DNA of 19,128 bases from an uncultured Coleofasciculus sp. GTDB taxonomy: Bacteria; Cyanobacteriota; Cyanobacteriia; Cyanobacteriales; Coleofasciculaceae. The stretch spans positions 3,482 to 22,609 of the forward strand of contig CADCTM010000866.1 in NCBI GenBank assembly GCA_902805485.1, in the 5' to 3' direction. Both the position numbers and the translations under genes were made by a program. The notes below the pieces were generated by a model that searched no databases, was not told the DNA's origin, and worked only from the letters and a program-made list of their open reading frames with translations. Position 1 is the stretch's first letter. Every line of letters starts with the position of its first letter. Below are positions 14,797 through 19,128 of this stretch, piece after piece.

Positions 14797-15460
14797 GTTC
14801 CTCAAATGAAGTTTGCCCGTAAGTCATTTGTCGGTCAACCGCTGAAAGGATTTTATGATTAGCCGCAGCATTAAACAAGCACCGACAAGCCAACTGAGCC
14901 ACATCAGCGCGATGAATTGTTCCGGCAATTGTGTAGTTTTGGGTCAAAACACCATTCCCCGTTGCCGGTTCCGATTTTAAGCCACCTGGACGAATTACCG
15001 TATAAGTTAAACCACTTTCAACCAAGTACTGCTCTGCCTTCTCCTTCTCCAGCAGCACCGGTCTTAACGTTTCCATCGCTTGCGGAGGTAGGGCAACAGC
15101 GCTTTCACCGCTACCAATCGAAGAAATCAGAATAAACTTTTGAACAGCAGCTTTTACCGCCGCATCAATGAGATTTTTGTTACCCAAATAGTCTGCGCGT
15201 TCGCCATCTTTAGGTAAACCGCCAATTGTACTAATCACCGCCTGAATTGGTTCATCGCCTAGCATCGCCTGTTCAACCCCAGCCACATCCAAGGCATCAG
15301 CAATTACGACTTTAATGCCCATTGCTTCCAATTCGGAACGAGAATCTTCAGAGCGTAGAAGCGCTTTCACGTTCTGATTTTGTTCAACTAGGCATTTAGC
15401 GATTTCTCGACCAACGCCGCGACTCGCTCCAGCCAAAAAAATGTAAGGTATATCTGTCAT
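14783..15460 (-). CDS. NAD(P)-binding atypical SDR (NmrA/SDR_a5-like)
   Basis: 225 residues from the ATG at 15460, with AAGGA ten bases upstream. GASRGVGREIA at 11-21 is the Rossmann dinucleotide loop, preceded by the first beta strand. ALLRSEDSR follows the second strand, where an arginine favours NADP(H). The segment LISSIGSGES and the later EKEKAEQYL and YTVIRPGGL are typical of atypical short-chain reductases that bind NAD(P) and often lack the classical YxxxK pair; no clear YxxxK is seen here. It may be a reductase or a redox-sensing or chaperone-like protein, as for several chloroplast and cyanobacterial relatives. Its last 14 bases overlap the convergent membrane-protein gene. The methyltransferase lies 55 bases upstream on the same strand. 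Confidence 0.82.
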   Translation of the reverse strand: MTDIPYIFLAGASRGVGREIAKCLVEQNQNVKALLRSEDSRSELEAMGIKVVIADALDVAGVEQAMLGDEPIQAVISTIGGLPKDGERADYLGNKNLIDAAVKAAVQKFILISSIGSGESAVALPPQAMETLRPVLLEKEKAEQYLVESGLTYTVIRPGGLKSEPATGNGVLTQNYTIAGTIHRADVAQLACRCLFNAAANHKILSAVDRQMTYGQTSFEELNLT

Positions 15461-15515
15461 TTGTCAATTCCTTTTTGCTTTTATCTCTTTTCAGCATAGG
15501 GAATTGTACGGTGTA

Positions 15516-16139
15516 CTAGCTTGTTATCCTACTTTTCCGTGCCACAATCACTACCCAAGATTGCTGTTGCAGGGGCAAACCTGGAGGACGATAATAATGA
15601 TCGACGATTTCAAATCCGGCTTGTTCGACACAGGGAGCAAGGGTTTCGTACTCCCAAGCAACAACATAGCGGTATCCCGTCTCACGCGCTGTATAGCCTT
15701 CCCAGTCGCCGCGCCCCATCGACATCATCAAGGCCCCCTCGACAACAAGCGATCGCCATAAATCCCTCAGTACCCGCACCATGTCCCCACGAGGCACATG
15801 AAGCAAAGACGCATTGGCAAAGATGCCATCAAACGTTTCTGGGGGCAAATCAAGACTAAGAAACGATTGCTGCCAAACCTCGCAACCCGACGCCTGTCGT
15901 GCCATCTCCACAAATGCGGGTGTGGCGTCTAAACCAATCGCTGTATGACCTTGACCCTTAAATGCTACTAAATCTCGCCCCGGCCCACACCCCAAATCGA
16001 GAATTTTACCAGGATTCTTGGGCATCGCGGCAACCAAGGCGTCCCGGTTTTGAGAGACATCATGATCCCAAGTCCCTTGTCTGAAGCCATCCGCCTCAGC
16101 TTGATATTGAGCGATCGTAACTTGTTCGTGCTGCTCCAC
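15516..16139 (-). CDS. Class I SAM-dependent methyltransferase
   Basis: 207 residues from a GTG at 16139; a stop lies three codons upstream in frame, so no earlier start exists. Motif I is ILDLGCGPGRDL (46-57), the acidic end of beta 2 is GLDATPAF (D71), and the post-I region FDGIFANASLLHVPR fits a small-molecule methyltransferase of the Methyltransf_11/25 type. Near the C-terminus a hydrophobic strand (QSWVVIVARK) completes the fold. The acceptor cannot be told. It lies between the SDR gene and the heme-type cyclase on the same strand, with about 45-55 base gaps, so all three could be co-transcribed. It is not closely similar to the methyltransferase at 17863. Confidence 0.85.
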   Translation of the reverse strand: MEQHEQVTIAQYQAEADGFRQGTWDHDVSQNRDALVAAMPKNPGKILDLGCGPGRDLVAFKGQGHTAIGLDATPAFVEMARQASGCEVWQQSFLSLDLPPETFDGIFANASLLHVPRGDMVRVLRDLWRSLVVEGALMMSMGRGDWEGYTARETGYRYVVAWEYETLAPCVEQAGFEIVDHYYRPPGLPLQQQSWVVIVARKSRITS

Positions 16140-16183
16140 AATTATTTAACATGAGTGAGACTCATAAAAAATTTTACCTTTTA

Positions 16184-17653
16184 TCAGCCAACTAATTGCT
16201 TAACTTTTTTACCTGTGAGGAAATAAGTTGTCATTTCTCCCTTGCCTTTTACTTGGATGACACCCCGCGCCTCAAACTGATAATTATCCTGCAAATATTC
16301 GTAGGTTGATTGTGTGACTTGAATGCAGCCAGCTATTCCATGAGATTCCATACGGCTAGCGGTATTCACGGCATCACCCCAGAGGTCATAAATGAATTTT
16401 TTCGTCCCAATTACCCCAGCAACCACTGGACCTGTATTAATGCCGATGCGGATGTTCAAGGTTGTTTTATGTCTAGCGTTAAATTTAGCGACTTCTTGTT
16501 GCATATCCAGTGCCATATCGGCAATTGCTTGAGCATGATCGCTCCGAAGTTCAGGAATGCCACCGACGACCATATAAGCGTCCCCAATTGTCTTAATCTT
16601 CTCTAAACTATGAAGTTCGGTAAGACAATCGAACCCTGTAAAGATCTCGTTGAGGAGCTTGAGTAATTCTTTAGGTGAAATCTGTTCTGAGAGTTGAGTA
16701 AAGTTAACAATATCTGCAAAAAGAATCGTTACTTCAGCGAAACCCTCGGCAATATTGGTATATCCGGCTTTTAACTTATCGGCAATCGGTTCCGGCAAAA
16801 TATTCAGCAACAAACGCTCGGATTTTTCCTGCTCAATTACCAGTTCTTTGTTAGTTTGCTGCAGTTGTGCAGTGCGCTCAATGACTCGCCGTTCCAGCTC
16901 TTTAGAGGTTTGACGCAGCCGACCAATTACCAAAGTTAGCCCAAGCACTCCCAATATTGATAGGATCGCTAATGTTAGGAACGTGTCCCTCAGACCAGCG
17001 TTTGTTTTAGCCATCAAACTATCAAGAGGAGTCGTTATTTCTAAAATGCCTCGGACATCCCCCACTTTCCAGTCTTTTTTGGGACTATCAATTCGAGTAT
17101 TATGACAAGTGACGCAGCTAGGCTTGAGAATGTCTGCTTCCGTGTATCGTAGTGATAGGCGACCTTGGAGGTTCTCAAAGCGAAAAAACGGCTCTTCAGG
17201 ATTTTCCCTCAACTGCTGGAGTGCTTCTCGCTCAAAATCGTCTCTAGCGCCGCCTTGCTTGAGCCGATAAGGAAAGGGATATTCACTATATAATCGCACT
17301 GACATCCCATTATTTTTTTCACTCAGACGCAGACCTAGTTCGATTAAGAACGTTGCTGGGACAGGAATTGCACCCTTTTTGGTCAAGTAGTCGTCAGTGA
17401 CGATGATACTGTGAACAGATGCTAGGCGATCAACCGCCTGGTCGTTGTAGAGTGTACGTGCTTCTTTGATCGCTTGGGCATAGAGTGCTGAATTCTGGAG
17501 TGCTTGTGATTTAATCAGGTTAGACGACAGCCGCCACATATTTGATAGCGCGATCGAGATTCCCACACAAAACAGAAGCATCAGAATCAGAATTGTCTGT
17601 TTGTAGAGCAAGCGAGTGAAGGCACTCAAAGCTTGAGAAATTAATTGAGCCAT
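16184..17653 (-). CDS. Membrane adenylate cyclase with periplasmic c-type heme (DUF3365/Tll0287-like) sensor
   Basis: 489 residues. A membrane helix at about 18-37 leads into a periplasmic domain (about 40-220) of the Tll0287-like/DUF3365 type, with the covalent heme motif CVTCH at C180, C183 and H184. A second helix (225-245) and a coiled coil (247-285) precede the class III cyclase domain (about 300-470). D314 and D358 bind metal, K354 and D423 (YDLWGD) select ATP in the animal-like Lys/Asp form, and N430 and R434 complete the active site. It should make cAMP under control of a heme that could sense redox state, oxygen or another gas. A hairpin abuts the ribosome site before the ATG at 17653. 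The heme attachment is predicted from the motif alone. Confidence 0.9.
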   Translation of the reverse strand: MAQLISQALSAFTRLLYKQTILILMLLFCVGISIALSNMWRLSSNLIKSQALQNSALYAQAIKEARTLYNDQAVDRLASVHSIIVTDDYLTKKGAIPVPATFLIELGLRLSEKNNGMSVRLYSEYPFPYRLKQGGARDDFEREALQQLRENPEEPFFRFENLQGRLSLRYTEADILKPSCVTCHNTRIDSPKKDWKVGDVRGILEITTPLDSLMAKTNAGLRDTFLTLAILSILGVLGLTLVIGRLRQTSKELERRVIERTAQLQQTNKELVIEQEKSERLLLNILPEPIADKLKAGYTNIAEGFAEVTILFADIVNFTQLSEQISPKELLKLLNEIFTGFDCLTELHSLEKIKTIGDAYMVVGGIPELRSDHAQAIADMALDMQQEVAKFNARHKTTLNIRIGINTGPVVAGVIGTKKFIYDLWGDAVNTASRMESHGIAGCIQVTQSTYEYLQDNYQFEARGVIQVKGKGEMTTYFLTGKKVKQLVG

Positions 17654-17658
17654 GACAT

Positions 17659-17683
17659 CCCCTAACTGAGAGGTTTCTCAGTT
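17659..17683 (-). promoter_or_regulatory. Hairpin abutting the ribosome site of the heme-type cyclase
   Basis: On the - strand AACTGAGA and TCTCAGTT (17683-17676 and 17671-17664) form a perfect 8-bp stem with a 4-base loop, and the next base begins AGGGG (17663-17659), the ribosome site five bases before the ATG. This placement could tune translation or protect the 5' end. Confidence 0.5.
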
Positions 17684-17862
17684 CATACTTCAACAGTTCT
17701 AAGAAATCTCCGTAAAAGCACCAAGCTTGAGTAAGTCAGTAAAGCAACAAACTAGCAGATCTACCGTATTAAGTTCGGCACAAATGATCTTGTTGTCACT
17801 AAATAAGCGTAACGCGACTTCTAATCCTACAATTAACTTAACCAATAGCCAGAATCATAAGC

Positions 17863-18573
17863 GTGATATTTCCCGGAGAAGTTTTTGCCAACACCGCTGA
17901 TTTTGACCAAGGCATTCGGCAGTTGTTGCCGAACTATGATGAGATGTTGGATGCTGTTGCCCGTTGTCTGTCTCCTCAGTCCCAGCGTATTCTAGACCTG
18001 GGTTGCGGTACGGGTGGACTGAGTATGAAAGTTCTTAAAAGCTGCCCAACTGCCCAAGTGGTGGCGCTTGATTACTCCCCTAGGATGCTTGAGTTTGCCT
18101 CAGACAAGCTAGAAACGGCGGGATATGCCCCTAAGCAGTGGACGGGTATCCAAGCAGACTTTGGCGACTGGGCAAATCATCAGCTAGAAATCAAAGATGG
18201 TTTTGATGCCTGTGTCTCCTCATTGGCAATTCACCATCTCACCGATGAGATGAAATTAAAGCTATTTTCCCGAATTCGTGAAAGTCTGAACCCTGGTGGC
18301 GTATTTTGGAATGCTGACCCAGTTTTACCCGAATCACCCGCACTTTCAGAGGCATACCAAAGTGTTAGGGAAGAATGGGCGGCGCAACAGGGAGCTAGTT
18401 TAGCAGAAATTCGCGCCAAAACAGGCAAAAGTACACCTTACGGTTACTCTAACCCTGACCAACTTGCGACGTTAGATGCCCATCTGCAAATGTTAAAAAC
18501 GGCTGGGTTTGAATCAGTTGCCGTGCCTTGGAAATATTATGGATTAGCTGTATTTGGCGGGTTTGTTAAATAG
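17863..18573 (+). CDS. Class I SAM-dependent methyltransferase
   Basis: 236 residues from a GTG at 17863. Motif I is ILDLGCGTGGLSM (43-55), motif II VVALDYSPRML with D71, and SLAIHHLTDEMK follows the third strand, as in ubiquinone/small-molecule methyltransferases. The last strand is YYGLAVFGGFVK. The acceptor is unknown. A possible -10 box, TACAAT, lies at 17828-17833. The gene ends in a TAG that shares a base with a HIP1 palindrome (18573-18580), 25 bases from the end of the convergent pentapeptide-repeat gene. Residues 152-170 (bases 18314-18372) are repeated exactly, inverted, at the right edge of the window in the neighbouring gene. Confidence 0.87.
   Translation: MIFPGEVFANTADFDQGIRQLLPNYDEMLDAVARCLSPQSQRILDLGCGTGGLSMKVLKSCPTAQVVALDYSPRMLEFASDKLETAGYAPKQWTGIQADFGDWANHQLEIKDGFDACVSSLAIHHLTDEMKLKLFSRIRESLNPGGVFWNADPVLPESPALSEAYQSVREEWAAQQGASLAEIRAKTGKSTPYGYSNPDQLATLDAHLQMLKTAGFESVAVPWKYYGLAVFGGFVK
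18314..18372 (+). repeat. Left arm of a 59-bp perfect inverted repeat
   Basis: These 59 bases inside the methyltransferase gene are the exact reverse complement of 19070-19128. Identity ends at 18372 (the next base is G here, A in the copy); the other end is cut by the window edge, so the repeat may be longer. Confidence 0.95.
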
Positions 18574-18598
18574 CGATCGCATTTTTCCTTTGAAAACC

Positions 18599-19128
18599 TT
18601 AATCCAGAATCATGCCATCTGGTAAGATAGCGCCCGTCAAGTCTACCTCTGTTAACTCTACACCTGTAAGATTTACCCCTTGCAGATTAACTTTACAAAG
18701 CTTCGCTCCCATCAGTTTAACTCCCATCAAATTCACTCCTTGAAGCTTTGCCCCCGTTAAGTCTGCGCCTTGAAGATTTGCTTGACGGAGAAAGGCAACT
18801 GTAAGATTTGATAATGTTAGGTTTGCGCCTTGAAGATTCGTTTTGCGTAAATCAGCGCTAGTAAAATTGGCTCCCGTTAAGTCCGCCATTTCTAAGTTCG
18901 TATTACGTAAATCTGCTGAATTTAAGTTTGCCTGATTTAGTTTCGCTTGTGAGAGGTTCGCTTCATATAAATTCGCTTCCCGCAAATCTGCCTCTGCCAA
19001 GTTCACACCATGAAGATTTGCGCCCCGAAGCGGCGCCTGACGTAAATCAGGATGAATTTCTGGCTGCTTTTCCCTAACACTTTGGTATGCCTCTGAAAGT
19101 GCGGGTGATTCGGGTAAAACTGGGTCAG
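18599..19128 (-). CDS. Pentapeptide-repeat protein, 5' partial, fused in frame to a methyltransferase fragment
   Basis: The frame is open from the right edge to TAA at 18599, giving 176 full codons. From about 19045 downward it encodes roughly twenty-five tandem A(D/N)LXX repeats (for example LAEADLREANLYEANLSQA), which fold as a right-handed quadrilateral beta helix. The role of most such cyanobacterial proteins is unknown. The lead-in KQPEIHPDLRQ resembles the usual start of these proteins, where WREKQPEIHPDL-like text is common. Just before it, bases 19070-19128 encode residues identical to 152-170 of the facing methyltransferase, in the same frame, joined at a shared AGGGAA. A GTG at 19006 could be an internal start, but the frame and family style argue for a longer protein. 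Confidence 0.8.
   Translation of the reverse strand, partial: DPVLPESPALSEAYQSVREKQPEIHPDLRQAPLRGANLHGVNLAEADLREANLYEANLSQAKLNQANLNSADLRNTNLEMADLTGANFTSADLRKTNLQGANLTLSNLTVAFLRQANLQGADLTGAKLQGVNLMGVKLMGAKLCKVNLQGVNLTGVELTEVDLTGAILPDGMILD
19070..19128 (-). repeat. Right arm of the 59-bp perfect inverted repeat, at the window edge
   Basis: This is an exact inverted copy of 18314-18372, separated from it by 697 bases. It is in the reading frame of both genes. Because it runs to the last base, its full length is not known. Confidence 0.95.

Noticed and set aside
14917..15135. + strand open frame within the reductase-like gene
   Set aside because: It is antisense to a well-supported gene and has a composition typical of a shadow frame.
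18599..19045. Tandem repeats suggesting a CRISPR or satellite array
   Set aside because: The near-periodic 15-base pattern is explained by coding of A(D/N)LXX pentapeptides; the units vary and there are no spacers.

Overview
The window reads as cyanobacterial chromosome. It encodes the carboxysome shell paralogues CcmK3 and CcmK4, the cytochrome b6f subunit PetN and a Ycf37-like photosystem I assembly protein. The palindrome GCGATCGC (HIP1) recurs more than ten times (for example near 2515, 5181, 5742, 5874, 8527, 10383, 11954, 14526 and 18573), as is typical of many cyanobacterial genomes. Gene style suggests a filamentous or otherwise large-genome species, but the genus cannot be fixed from sequence alone. 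I see no rRNA, tRNA, CRISPR array or transposase.

Layout. (a) 1-4610, + strand: a signalling cluster of a sensor-linked PP2C/SpoIIE-type phosphatase (5' end outside the window), an RsbW-like protein, a STAS protein and a PAS-linked class III adenylate cyclase. (b) 4733-6775, +: rpmI and rplT, then a periplasmic amino-acid-type binding protein and the Ycf37-like TPR protein. (c) 6937-8394, -: a short RecQ-family helicase. (d) 8685-11061, +: ccmK3, ccmK4, a family-2 glycosyltransferase and 6-phosphogluconolactonase, the last three tightly packed. (e) 11146-12960, +: a zinc-ribbon/FHA gene broken by one in-frame TGA, a 459-base non-coding stretch with a possible gene relic, and a second FHA gene. 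(f) 13165-14796: a small membrane protein, a structured intergenic region, then on the - strand petN followed by an overlooked 44-codon membrane ORF, and a divergent membrane protein on +. (g) 14783-17653, -: an NAD(P)-binding reductase-like protein, a SAM methyltransferase and a second adenylate cyclase with a periplasmic c-type heme motif. (h) 17863-19128: another methyltransferase on + facing a pentapeptide-repeat gene on - that runs off the right edge.

Themes. Two independent routes to cAMP appear, one coupled to a phosphatase/anti-sigma/STAS switch and one to a heme-type periplasmic sensor. The most puzzling structure is at the right edge: the last 59 bases are an exact inverted copy of part of the neighbouring methyltransferase gene, joined in frame to the pentapeptide-repeat gene. 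This is either a real gene fusion by inverted duplication or an amplification/assembly chimera. Other points worth checking are the nonsense codon in the first FHA gene, the petN-linked micro-ORF, and several hairpins placed beside start codons or between genes.
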